64,000 bases of DNA from Hemileia vastatrix (GCA_030280995.1 JASXTE010000011.1:21199817-21263816), one strand, 5' to 3'; shown: positions 1-10,178, numbered from the stretch's first letter. Numbers and translations: made by a program. Notes: generated by a model not told the origin, from the sequence alone.

Positions 1-1
1 A

Positions 2-1315
2 GGTAGAGTAGTCATACCCGACAACAATGAGATAAAATTATGGATTTTCAACAGTCGACATGATTCTCCATTAGCTGGTCATTTTGGGGTTGATAAAACT
101 TACCAGTTAATAGCGAGGGATTTCTTCTGGCCAGGTATGACCAGGGAAATCAAGGCCTATATAAAAGCTTGTTACAAATGTAATAGGAATAAGGCTCCCC
201 GTCACCGGAAGCATGGGTTGCTTCAACCACTTCCTATTCCCTCTAAACCTTGGGAATCTTTATCAATGGATTTCATTTCTCAACTTCCTATTTCTAATGA
301 TTTTGATGCTATATTAGTAATAGTAGATAGATTTTCAAAAATGTCTATTTTCATTAAAACCACTACTACTGCTACAGAAGAAGATTTGTCAAAAATTTTT
401 CTAGAATATGTATTTTCTAAAAACGGCTTACCAGATGATATTATTTCAGATAGAGACTCATTGTTTGTATCCACATTCTGGACCCAACTGTGTCGACAAC
501 TCAATATCACGAGGAACCTCTCCACGGCCTATCACCCTGAAACCGATGGTCAAACAGAAAGAGTTAACCAAATCCTTGAACAATATCTTCGAATGTATGT
601 CAGTTACCAACAAGACGATTGGACCACATGGTTACCATTGGCCGAATTTGCTTATAATAACTCGACTCATTCTTCGACACGACAATCTCCCTTCGAAACC
701 ATTTATGGACAACATCCTTGATTCAACTCAATCCATGTAGGAACTAATCATCCTGCGGAACATTATCTTTGAACTATATCACGACTTCAAGAAGAACTTA
801 AAACAAATTTGGAATCAGCAATTCGAAGATACAAGGAACAGGCCGACAAACATCGACAATCTGCTCCTTCCTTTAAACCAGGCAACAAAGTATGGCTCAA
901 TGCACAAAACATTTGAACAACACGACCATCAAAGAAACTGGCTGAAAAGCGCTTGGGACCATTCGAAATCGACTCTGAAGTCTCTAAAACTGCATTTTGA
1001 CTCAAGTTACCTCCTAAATGGCAGGCGATTCACCCTGTTTTCCATGTATCTCTCCTGGAACTGGCTCGAAAAATATACCCGGGCAAGAACCAACCCCCTC
1101 CGGAACCGGTCGAAGTAGAAGATCATCTAGAGTGGGAAGTAAGTCGTATCCTTGATTCAAGAATACGCAAGGGGAAACTTCAATACCTCGTGGAATGGGA
1201 AGGCTTCCTCAATGACTCAGACAAAACATCCTGGGAACCGGCCATCAATGTTTCTAACACCCCTGAACTCCTAAAATCTTTTCATTTGAAATATCCTTTA
1301 AAACCAAAACCTTAA
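2..1315 (+). pseudogene. Gypsy integrase with C-terminal chromodomain, 5'-truncated by the window edge, four in-frame TGA stops
   Basis: One reading frame runs from position 2 to a TAA at 1313-1315. It begins in the zinc-binding N-terminal domain (H..H, then CYKC at about 170-180) and continues through the integrase core. The catalytic triad is D at 269, D at 449 and E at 557, spaced D-x59-D-x35-E. A GPF/Y-type module follows (LGPF near 955, HPVFHVSLLE near 1035), then a chromodomain (about 1120-1300: EWEVSRIL, YLVEWEGF, SWEPA). The frame is interrupted only by TGA codons at 719, 770, 917 and 986, with no frameshift. In this family integrase binds the cDNA ends and the chromodomain directs integration to heterochromatin. 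The copy is inactive as read, but recently so. Confidence 0.85.
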
Positions 1316-2236
1316 AATTTCTTTTCTTTTTCTTTCTTTCTTTAAAATCTAAACACCTCTTAAATTTCTTAACCTTGTTTTCTCTTTTCTCTCTCTTCTT
1401 TTTCTTTCTTCTACTTCTATATAATTTTTCTCTAAAAACCAACTAAAAGTAAAATCAAAAGTAAAATTAAATAAAATAAAATAAAATAAAATAAAAATAA
1501 AATAAAATAAATAGAATAAACATAAGCAATAAAATAAAAAATAAAATAAAATAAAATAAATAGAATTAACATAAATAATAAAATAAAATAAAAAACTCTT
1601 AAATCTCTCTAAATATTTTCTTTCTTTTCTCTTTTTCAATTCTCTAAAATACATTCTTTTCTTAAATTTAAAATTCTCTTTAAAATTTTCTTCTCTAAAA
1701 ATTTATTCTCTCTTTAAAAATTTTCTTTTCTTCGAACCATCAAATCTTGTACGGCACGACCATTTCCTCGAACTTAACTTCAACCTCTAAATCTCCCTAT
1801 AATAATTCTTCAAACAAATGATTCTTCTTTTCAAATTCTCTTTAAATTCTAAATTCTGTTTTTTTTCTTTTCTTTCTTCTTCCTCTCTTTTCAACTAAAA
1901 TTTCCTAAAAAAAAAAAAAAAAAAATTTCTTCTTTCATTAAATTCTCAATTTAACAAACTCATCTCAATCACCAACCGTTTCTTTTTCTCTCTCTTTTTC
2001 TTACATAAAATTTTCCTTTTAAAACCTTAAAACTTCCTTCAAAATTAAACAACTTTTTTCTTTCTTTAAATTTCTTCTTTCAAATTCTAAAATTTTTTAT
2101 TTTAAAACTTCTTTCTTTTCCTTTTTCTCTCTCTCCCAAATCTTATAAAATTAATAATATTCACCTACAATAAAAAAATAAAATAAAATAAAACTAAAAT
2201 ACAAATTTTTATACTTCTTTACATCTCCTTTTCATT
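1316..2236. repeat. AT-rich spacer with an imperfect (TAAAA)n tract
   Basis: No gene is seen. Positions 1455-1600 are imperfect ATAAA/TAAAA pentamers. The rest is a T/C-rich plus strand dominated by TTTCTT words, with an A16 run near 1908. Relative to the antisense gene at 2237-3198 this is downstream sequence, and elements 2 and 3 also have TTTTA-rich DNA downstream of their antisense gene B. Confidence 0.6.
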
Positions 2237-3198
2237 TCAAATTTTTTCTTTTAATTTTTCTCGAACCAATCTTTTCATTTTCTCCAAAACTACCCTTATC
2301 TCCTTCCTGCATTTCTCAAATACCTCCTCCTCTCCTACCGGAACCACCTCTCCAATCTCCAAGAGTTCCTCTGCCACGTCGAAGGAAGAAGCGTCGATAA
2401 TTGTGTCGACCTCCCCACACAACTCTTCTGCAAACCTCACCCGTCGACCTTGACGAGGTTTTTTCGACCACACCTGGTCCAGTGTGTCTTCAGGTTCTTC
2501 GACTACATCCGTAGCCGGAGGGTTTGCCTCAGTTGGTAAGAGCGGCGCAGGCTCCCCAATCGGGTCTTCAAGGGTATTCGATGTCTAAACAAAACTCATC
2601 AGTAACCTCATCCTTAAAAAAAAAAAAAATAACAAATTGAAAACTTACCTCGAAGATGGGGTCAGGCTCTAAGAATAACCTTGGCGCCACCTCTACCTCT
2701 GCTTCTCTTTCCTCCTCGTCGTCTTTGATAACCACCCGTCGTTTCTTGGGTGCCCGCCCTGGAACAGGGACTTCATCTTCATCTTCCTCCACCAACTCGT
2801 CGACCTCTTCCTCGACACCTCGCTTTGAACTCGTGGCCTGGTTTACCCAGGTTGTGATCTCGTTATTTAGCTCCTTATCATTTTCCCCCACCGATTGTTC
2901 ATCTTCAATTGAGACATCCCAAATGTCTTCGACCACCTCTTCTGTTTTAGGGATTACCCAAAACTTGGTCTTGGTGAACCGTTGTTCGATCTCTGCGTTC
3001 TTTGTCAACGCATCGCACGCCACTCGTCGCCAACGGCAAAACTCGCATTTCTGGAAAGGGCCTCAAGTCGCCGTACTTTCGACACAAAAATTATTCCATG
3101 CTTTCACAAGCCATGCAAGTTTGTGAAAACTGTCGCGTAATCATTCCCCCATCCGCTTTAGGGTGTGGAGGCGTAGGTGTGGGAGTAGGGTGGTTCAT
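2237..3198 (-). pseudogene. Antisense two-exon zinc-cluster gene of element 0
   Basis: Transcribed opposite to the integrase. From the ATG at 3198-3196 the N-terminus is Pro/Thr-rich, then a cysteine cluster appears: CMAC, a C seven residues on, then CEFC ... C with Arg-rich spacing (RWRR). Within the cluster there is one TAA (3093-3091) and one frameshift near 3059. Downstream the reading is clean: a long acidic, lysine-containing region (EEEVDELVEEDEDE, APKKRRVV) runs into a 64-nt phase-0 intron (2648-2585), and the second exon continues in frame to the stop at 2237, ending in a charged helix (EKMKRLVREKLKEK). The sequence shows the reading frames, the intron and the cysteines. A Zn2Cys6-like DNA-binding role is inference. 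Confidence 0.6.
2585..2648 (-). other. Spliceosomal intron of the element 0 antisense gene
   Basis: On the minus strand the segment reads GAG|GTAAGT ... TTACTGATG ... TTTGTTTAG|ACA, 64 nt. It has consensus donor, branch site (CTGAT) and acceptor. Its removal joins two open frames in phase 0, while reading through quickly ends the protein. This supports the minus strand as the coding strand. Confidence 0.7.
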
Positions 3199-3307
3199 TA
3201 TAAAAAAGGGAAATTAATAAGTGAGAAAAAAGTTATAGAAGAAGGGAAACTAGTGTGGGAAGATGGCTCAAGCTCAACGGAGTTCACAATTCTTATACCC
3301 GGGCATC

Positions 3308-4081
3308 TGTCACGCGCCACGTGACACTCAAGGCAAAAGCAGCTCATTAAATCAATAATATCGAGTCCTAAATCTATACTCGAAGCACAGAAAGAAATTC
3401 TCCATAGCAACTGCGATTTTCCTTTGTGTACTTACTATTTAACTGCGCTAGCCTAAACTCTAAATCTAAATTAGTCAATCTCCCAATAGGGTGCCTTAGT
3501 CTCCCTTTCAATAAGCGACGCACAGCGCTAGGTTCAACGAAATAGTAAAGTAGTAGTTTTTCATTAAAGTTTTGTTAATTAATTAAAAAGGGGTAAATTG
3601 AGCATGGACGGATATTTAGCGAAGAGGGTCTAAGTGTATGTTAGTAATGGTCAATGGAATGGGAATGGTGCGATGGAAGGGAGGTCAATGCAAGGAGGAA
3701 CAAAGGATATAAAAGGGGTTGGGTATTTGGTTCGATATTCCTTAGAATTAAACTATAAATCGTATTTACATTAATAGTGGTAAATCTTTAGAAGTTAAAT
3801 CATTGTTATTGTATCTTTCTTTTATTTTCTCAATATTCATTTCTAAATCCTAAATCTTTGATTATTGAGTTTCCAACCCTTTGTGAGATCTTAAGAATTC
3901 CTATTACCTTTGAAACTATTTTATAATTCTTCTCGAACGAACCTCGAACCTGTAGCTCTTACTTCGAGTGACCTTCGAACCACTTCCTCGAATCATTCCT
4001 CTGTGCTTCGAAGAAGTTTCTAAATCCCTCATCTCACTTTCAGGAACATCCTCGACCTTGTGCGTAGGTCTTCCGGTGACA
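3308..4081 (+). repeat. 3' LTR of element 0
   Basis: The segment starts TGTCACG and ends CCGGTGACA, the TG...CA ends usual for fungal gypsy LTRs. It holds a TATAAAA box and lies downstream of the integrase as expected. The first 19 bases form a small palindrome (TGTCACG-CGCCA-CGTGACA). The partner LTR is outside the window, so the boundaries rest on motif and position only. Confidence 0.6.
3708..3714 (+). promoter_or_regulatory. TATA box in the element 0 LTR
   Basis: TATAAAA followed by GGGG, about 400 nt into the LTR. The position fits a U3 core promoter, and it is the only clear TATAAAA in the LTR. Confidence 0.5.
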
Positions 4082-4094
4082 GTCAGGTACACTA

Positions 4095-4560
4095 TTTCTT
4101 TATAATTGTTTTTATTTTTTCAAAGTGGGTTAGTATGATGTTACATGATTGGGTGCCAATGCAGCAAGCATTTTTTAAGAGAATTATTGCACCTCTTAGT
4201 TACTCAATCATGTAGTATCAGCTATACATTAATTATCATTTTATGATTTGCATCTACTGATATTTTTGTTTTTATTGTTTTCAACATAAAAACTGGATGG
4301 CTCTTGTTTGAGTTATAAAGTTAGGTATCACATTTTTTTATATTTGTTTTTATTTTTTCAAAGTGTGGTAGCATGATGTTACAAGATTGGGGCTAATGTA
4401 GCAAGCATGTTGTTAGAGAATTACTGCTCATTTTAGTTACTCAATCATTTTACATCAGTTACACACTACTTATAATTGTATGGTTTTTATTTACTGATAT
4501 TTTTGTTTTTATTTTTTTCAACATACCAACTGGATGTTTGTTGAGAGTGATTTTGTGAAC
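4095..4560. repeat. Two-copy tandem duplication, ~238-bp unit
   Basis: Two diverged copies follow each other. Shared landmarks such as TTTTTCAAAGTG (about 4116 and 4355), GATGTTACA and CAACTGATATT-like text recur at ~238-bp spacing. No coding frame is seen. The duplication lies just downstream of the element 0 LTR. Confidence 0.6.
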
Positions 4561-5240
4561 TGATATGAAAATGGATGATGAAATCTGTTGTATGGCAGTA
4601 AATCAGGGATGACAAATTATAATTGAGAAGGATTCTGTGAAGAGATGAGAAAATTTAAGGTGAACAATATTGTGGGGCCAAACATCAGTGGTCACAATAA
4701 TATTCTAGTCCTGTGTAGAGAATCACACTAAATTGTAGGTTGTGAAACCTGATGTACAGCCATAAAATAGCCTTCATCTTAAATTTTCACATCCATTCAC
4801 AGAACCTTCTCAATTCTATATTGTGAAACATGATGTATGACTGTAAAACAGAGTTCATCATCCATTTTCGCATTGGTTCACAAAATAAATTTCAATTCTA
4901 TAATGTGAATCTTTATGTACAGCTGCACAACAGAGTTAATTTTCAATTTTCACTAAAGTTGACTGAAACTCTCAAAAATATTATATAGTAAGTCCTGATT
5001 TATTGCTTTAAAACAGAGTTCAATATCAATACTCACATTAGTAGAGAGAATATCACTAAATTTATTTTAGTGAAACCTGATGTACAGCTGTACAAAAAGA
5101 GTTCACCATCTATTTTCACACTAGTACACAGAATCTCAGTCAATATTATATAGTGAACCTGCATGTATGGCCATGCATCTGAGATCATCAGTGTTCAATT
5201 TATAAAATTTATAGCATAACTTTGAATTTGGGGATGAGAT
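4560..5240. repeat. Minisatellite, ~82-bp unit with palindromic core
   Basis: The word GATGTA or a one-base variant recurs at about 4751, 4832, 4915, 4998, 5079 and 5162, so the unit is 81-84 bp. Each unit carries a full or decayed inverted core (best copy near 5079: GATGTACAGCTGTAC), then ACAGAGTTCA, then TTTTCACA and CACAGAATCTCA-like text. A copy in reverse orientation lies at about 4550-4620. No gene is seen. Confidence 0.7.
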
Positions 5241-5383
5241 TGAAGGTGGAATTATGGTATGGATGTACATCAGGGTACAATGTAGAAAATATTAGTGATT
5301 TTTAAACATGTGGATAAGATCAAAAGTAAACTCTGTTGTGCAGCTATAAATTAGGTTTTACTATGTAAAGTTTTGAGAGATTC

Positions 5384-6864
5384 TGTCAGCCTTGGTCCCC
5401 CCAGAACTGAGTAAATGGAGCATCAAAATATGTTGAACACATGTCTAAGACATGTGGAAAAATAACAGTAAATGATACCTGAAGTAATTACCTTTAATGC
5501 TCCAATATAATATAATAAAACACCTTAGAAAGGTCAAAGAAGTTCTTTTATTAAGTATTAAGTACTTAAGTTTAATTATAGCATAAGCCAAATAAGTTTT
5601 AAGAACTTAAGGTTATGGTAATATAACTTATTAAGTGGTCTTAACTTGTTTATTGTACCTTATTATGAATTTCTAGCAAAATGTGCTACAAACTCATACT
5701 AAAAGCTGGGTATATGCACATTTTTTTAAAAGGTATAAAAAATGCTCTTGGACAGTTCAATTTCCTCCTATCAGTACAATATATTAGGCTATTCAAAAGT
5801 CTTAAAATATGACTTTTCAATATTAAGGTTTTGTCACTTAAAATTGGCTATTTTGTAGTGGTAGTATGCTGCCTGCATAAGTCCCATAAGTTAATATGCA
5901 TTATTAACATAATTAGTCGTTATGTCCTAAATTATTACCTTATGTGATCACTGAAGAATTAAGTGGATTGCACTTCATAAGTGTATTAATTACATGGTGA
6001 CATCATAAAACATTATTATATGCACAGACAGTATCAATTACCTCAAGATATGCACCCAGAAGGTCTCAATCATGACTCAAATGCATATATACACCTAAAA
6101 GATCAAGAATTCACGCTGTCAATCACATTTTAAGGCTATGGGAAAACCCCCTGCACTTACCACACCTCTTCTGGTCTCTAGATCTGGGTATTGGGTCAAT
6201 GGCTGGGAATGGGAATGGTATTATTTGTGTGGGAAATTAGTTATATTAGTTCCATTATTAATTTTTATTGTTATCCTTTAATGAGGCTTTTATTTGGTTC
6301 CTTTACTTGTAGTCATGAACAATCAGTGCTTTGGGCACCAGACATTCTTATTTGGGGTTATAATGATGTGTACTGGTATCTTCTTTTGTGAGGAGGAAGT
6401 TTTCTTGGTAAATGGGACTGTGAAACTGCTTGAAGTGGACGCCATGGGGAGATGAGCACCCTCAAAGTGCTGTAATGGCTGGGAAAACCAGGGCAGCGGG
6501 TCTGGGAATCAGGGGAATTTACTCCAGGGATTTTCGGTATATATAGAGGAGGATTTTGGTGGATGTTTAGCAATTCAATTGAATTATTTTATACAATACA
6601 CAACAAAATATTATTATATATAATATAGTTATCTGGTTACAATCATTAGCCTTTTAAATATAATTTCTATTCAATTTTTCTGTCAATTGTAAGCGCCTTT
6701 TATATTTTAATTAGTGAGATTATTTGATTTACGGGTTACTAATATTTGAGTTGATATAATATATTACTTTAAATTGGATTGGTGAACAACTCATATTCAT
6801 ACTAGACCATAAATACTTCTAGAAAAAAATCATTCTGAGCACTTATTAGTTCTTCAGCCTGAAA
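5384..6864 (+). repeat. Solo LTR of a gypsy family related to element A
   Basis: The segment begins TGTCAGCC and its first 80 bp match the element A LTR in order (CCCCCAGAACTGAGTAAA, then GTTGAACACATG). It ends AGCCTGAAA where element A ends AGCCTGACA. It is flanked by a perfect 5-bp duplication, GATTC, at 5379-5383 and 6865-6869. At 1481 bp it is close to element A's 1508 bp. No internal region remains, so this is a recombined solo LTR. Short frames within it (for example 6191-6391) are LTR sequence, not genes. Confidence 0.8.
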
Positions 6865-6869
6865 GATTC

Positions 6870-7079
6870 AGTCATATTTAGTGGAAATGAATATTGAACT
6901 CTGTTGCAAATATTTACATCAAGAATCAAAATATAGATTTTAGAGTGATTTTGTTAACTGATGTAAAAATGGATGATAAAATCTTGTGTATGGCCACACA
7001 TCATGGGTCACTATTCAAAATTATTAGTAATTTGTAAAAGTGATATTAATATTGAAATTGAATGCTGATGTAAAGCCGT
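6870..7079. repeat. Inverted copy of the ~82-bp minisatellite unit, interrupted by element 1
   Basis: About 6945-7020 reads as the reverse complement of the 4.6-5.2 kb unit: GTGATTTTGTTAACTGATGT, then ATGGATGATAAAATC, then TGTATGGCCACACATCA. Element 1 interrupts the array at 7079/7080, and the array resumes at 14000 with GTAAGAAAGCATTCACA. Confidence 0.5.
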
Positions 7080-8173
7080 TGTAGACAATCCTATAGTACT
7101 AGCTATAGGCCTTGACAAAGGGAGTTGGAGTAAAACTGGAGAGAAAAATCCCTGTCCCTTTGAGAAATACCAAGTGAGATTTATTTGCTACAGCAAATCA
7201 GAGACTATTACAATACCCCTTCCAAAACACATCTTGACTGCTTTACAAGTCAAGACAGTAGCCTAGATAGACTGAAGACAAAAGATAACCTAAAATGCAA
7301 AGAAACACACACCAGAAAAACAAACAATGTGCACTTGTTGCACAGGAAACAGCAATAATACTTGATGCAGGTTGCAAAGCTACACCAGAGAAAACAGTTT
7401 CCAAATTTGAGTTAAATGAAGAACTAACCTTGCAACAAACACAGCCAATTGTGGCCAAAAAAACAGTGAAAACTGAATGAGGAACAAGGATATCACCTCT
7501 CGATGAATGTATGATAAATAAGGTTGCCCCAAACTGTCTTTTCCAGTATGTACACACAGACCACTATCTAAAAAGCCCATGCACAGCAACAAATTTTGGT
7601 GCTTTTGACAGTCAAATTGCATAAAAACCCTCTAGAAATGCTTCCTAGCCTTCTAGCACCAAGGTGGGCAGTCCACCCAACTTTGGGAGGCCCGTCTAGA
7701 GGCGTCTGGACCACCCTGAAGCCAGAAAACCACCGAAAACTACCAAATAAGCCCAAAATACTTAGAAAACTCCACCACAACTACTAAAACCCTTAAAACA
7801 CAAAATTAAGCTATAACAACATTGTGAAATAAAATATAGAGCCAAATTAGCTCTACCTAATAGTACTAAGCACTTAAACCTAAGAATTAAGTTTAGCCCA
7901 TAAAACACAAAAAACAAAATTAAACAGCTATCTTTTAGAAATGAAAAATGAGGAAATGACCCCTTAAAACTTAGAATATGAAAAATGTCAAAAAAACATA
8001 AAATATAGAGAAAATCCAGGGCTATCCAATGGCAGTACCCAAACACCTGTAGTCTCAATATTTGCTGAATAAAACCAGAAAAACACCCCATTATTCGAAC
8101 AATGCCATTTAAGACATACCAAAACAATGCTAAACAGACCAACAAAAGGCTCCGCTAATGTTGGAAGACCACA
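7080..8173 (-). repeat. 3' LTR of element 1
   Basis: On the plus strand it begins TGTAGACAATCC and ends GAAGACCACA. It matches the 12871-13999 LTR base for base over most of its length. The short open frames inside it on both strands are also present in other LTR copies and broken there, so I do not call them genes. Confidence 0.9.
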
Positions 8174-8185
8174 TCCTCCCTCCAA
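8174..8185 (-). promoter_or_regulatory. Polypurine tract of element 1
   Basis: Directly inside the 3' LTR the minus strand reads GGAGGGAGGAT. The same tract follows the homologous LTRs at 44708 and 57131. This is the expected site of plus-strand DNA priming. Confidence 0.7.
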
Positions 8186-8221
8186 TTGAGAATGTCCACA
8201 TTCTCCTTCATCACAACCACC

Positions 8222-8857
8222 ATGTTCATCTTTCTTTAAAAATCTGCTTTTGACATGGGCTCTTGCCAATACTGCATTAAAAAAATCTAATCTGCACCAT
8301 CACACCTCCAGCTCATCCATACAGAACCTCCTGTGATGTCTTCCAATCCAGAAAGAAGACTTGTTTCAGACCTGGTCTATTGTAATCTTCAAAAGCTTCT
8401 CCTCCACCTCAACCTGGTCCATCTTCTACCAGAACCAAAAAATCTAGGCCATCCATTCTGATACCTAGAATATTCAAAAAATTACACCCTTCAAAGAAGA
8501 GTGCCAACACAACTACAACCACTAGCTCTACCATACCTGGTCCTTCTGATGGTAAAACCAATACTTCTCCATACTGAAATTTAAGCTGATGAATTTCCAG
8601 TTCATTTCCATCCAGAGAGTGATGATGACAATGTGGGAAACATTGAAACACCACCACCCAATCAATTTTCAACCATCAAGGGAAAATTCCAACAACACTC
8701 TTCTCAACAAAAACATCTCATTCTAAACTACTTCCGATCCACTCCTTCCAGGAATCTACAGGACCTTAAGAAAAGGAAGAACCTCATTCACCAGTTCAAA
8801 GCCAATGGTGAACTCTTTGTTACATCTCTTGATTCTCTTCTGCCACTTGACTCTTGA
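8222..8857 (+). pseudogene. Antisense gene A, copy 1 (zinc cluster, two exons)
   Basis: Lies opposite to the element's own sense strand. The start context is CCACCATGTTC, as in copy 2. The cluster region reads CQYC, then LICT, then SCDVFQSRKKTCFRPG, so the spacing would be C-x2-C-x6-C-x12-C-x2-x-x6-C, with Phe where the fifth Cys is expected. It contains stops and a frameshift (TAA in codon 6, another after CQYCIKK). The frame then runs clean through KKSANTTTTTSS to a 49-nt intron (8552-8600) and a second exon with an acidic stretch (ESDDDNVG) and a helical Lys/Leu-rich tail, ending TGA 8855-8857. The second exon is fully open. Function unknown; nucleic-acid binding is inference. Confidence 0.55.
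8552..8600 (+). other. Intron of antisense gene A, copy 1
   Basis: GAT G|GTAAAA ... GCTGATGAATTTCCAG|TT. It is 49 nt and phase 1. The homologous introns in copies 2 (45087-45138) and 3 (57511-57566) keep the acceptor and branch site although their lengths differ, as expected if splicing was selected. Confidence 0.6.
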
Positions 8858-8938
8858 TTAAACTTTTTGACTTAGAAATGAAAAAAATTCTTGAAACTCT
8901 CCAGACTTCAAGAATGTAGCCAATCATAAAAAAAAATT

Positions 8939-9620
8939 CCTCAGTTTACAGTCTTGGGGGACTAATCATCAGTTTTAAGTCTTGGGGGACCAACAGCCCT
9001 CATTTTATAGTCTTGGGGGACTCAAAACCCTCAGTTTATAGTCTTGGGGGACTCAAAACCTAAATCATAAAGACAGAACAAGAGATAGAAACATTAAAGA
9101 CCAAAGAAACAAACTAACATTCTGGGGTAACTGTTCTACAGAGCAGCCAGCTCATCAATTACCCCCACACTTGCCTTAACTAAATTCAGAGACTCCCCCT
9201 TTGGATGCCCTCTGCCAGAATAACAACAACATCACATTATCAGTTTATAGTCCTGAAGGACTCAACCATCAAACCATTCTCAGTTTATAGTCTTGGGGGA
9301 CTATACCATTTATCAGTTTAAAGTCTTGATGGACTGACCACAGTGTTCAGTTTAAAGTCTTGACAGACTTCTGCAGTGTTCAGTTTAAAGTCTTGACAGA
9401 CTTCAGAGCCCATAGAGGATTCAAATTCTTGAAATAAAATTGTAATTAGCCAGTTTAAAGTCTTTGAGGATTAGTAGATCTAAAAAGGCATAAGCTAAAT
9501 TCTTGATAAAATCCTCAAAACCAGCCAGATTAATGTCTTAGAGGACTAAAAGATCCACAGTAGTAACAAAAATAAAAATATTGAAGAAATCTTAAAAAAA
9601 ACATCCAGTTTTAAGTCTTG
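8939..9620. repeat. Array of short AGTC-TTGGGG-GACT motifs
   Basis: About a dozen irregularly spaced copies of a ~22-bp motif (CAGTTTATAGTCTTGGGGGA then CT, with variants such as TTTAAAGTCTTGATGGACT). Each is a small inverted repeat around a G-rich loop. Homologous arrays lie at about 45475-45870 and 57898-58330, directly after gene A in each element. Confidence 0.6.
9124..9165. repeat. GGGGTAACTG hairpin, element 1 copy a
   Basis: GGGGTAACTG, then TTCTACAGAGCAGCCAGCTC, then ATCAATTACCCC. The stem is 9-10 bp with a ~22-nt loop, and the first of three copies in this element. Confidence 0.65.
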
Positions 9621-9706
9621 AAGGACTAACATAATATCTTGAAGTAGTATCCAAAAGTTCTTGAGTTCCACTAGACCCTTCATTCTGTCTAAAAAAATAA
9701 CAAAAT

Positions 9707-9776
9707 GGTATCCCCCAGCCAATTCATGAGCTGATCCCCTGATACCTTACCCACATCCAAGTGCACCTTGATGTGG
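9707..9776. repeat. Pair of conserved hairpins (GGTATC...GATACC and CCACATC...GATGTGG)
   Basis: A GGTATC/GATACC stem (9707-9746) is followed at once by a CCACATCCAAG/CTTGATGTGG stem (9751-9776). The same block recurs in elements 2 (from about 47926) and 3 (from about 60775), and a variant with other stem bases lies at about 48391-48470 and 60984-61055. Confidence 0.5.
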
Positions 9777-10178
9777 TCACACCAAAAAAATTAATTTTTT
9801 ATTTTGACTCCTCCTCTTCTACCAAAAACATTGCCAGAGTCCTATCTTGAGCCTTTAAAAAAACATAGCCTCCATAAAAAAATTAAAGAAAAAAAAAGAG
9901 AAAAAAAATATTCTTGAATCCACCACTTTAACAGCCAACACCCTAAAAACACATAACAGAGCCAGGTCCATGTCCACAGAAAAGATCACTGGGTGGGCTC
10001 CCTCCAATAATTAAAAATGATAGGAGACTTCCAGTGATCCACCACCAATCCAAATAAACCAAAGATAAAGAAGCCAGTCACAAGCCAGTTTAGAGTCATA
10101 GTGAACTTGAAACCTGAGTAACAATAACCAGAACTAGAATTCAACTAGGACAAACAGAATACTTGAAACAGACATTAT

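Larger units (their letters stand above)
1..4081 (+). mobile_element. Element 0: 3' half of a chromodomain Ty3/gypsy retrotransposon
   Basis: The window opens inside this element. In order on the plus strand come the integrase with C-terminal chromodomain (to 1315), an AT-rich spacer, an oppositely oriented zinc-cluster gene (3198-2237) and a terminal LTR that starts TGTCACG and ends GGTGACA. The 5' LTR, gag, protease and RT lie outside the window, so the target duplication cannot be tested. The DNA keeps many TCGA/CpG sites, unlike elements A and 1-3, so this family has had a different mutational history or is younger. Confidence 0.75.

Noticed and set aside
1254..1654. Minus-strand Lys/Arg- and Phe/Leu-rich frames after the element 0 integrase
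   Set aside because: Translations of the T/C-rich and TAAAA-rich spacer, partly overlapping the chromodomain on the other strand.
7243..8269. Several 60-127-codon frames in the 7080-8173 LTR
   Set aside because: They recur in the other LTR copies with stops and are LTR sequence, not genes.
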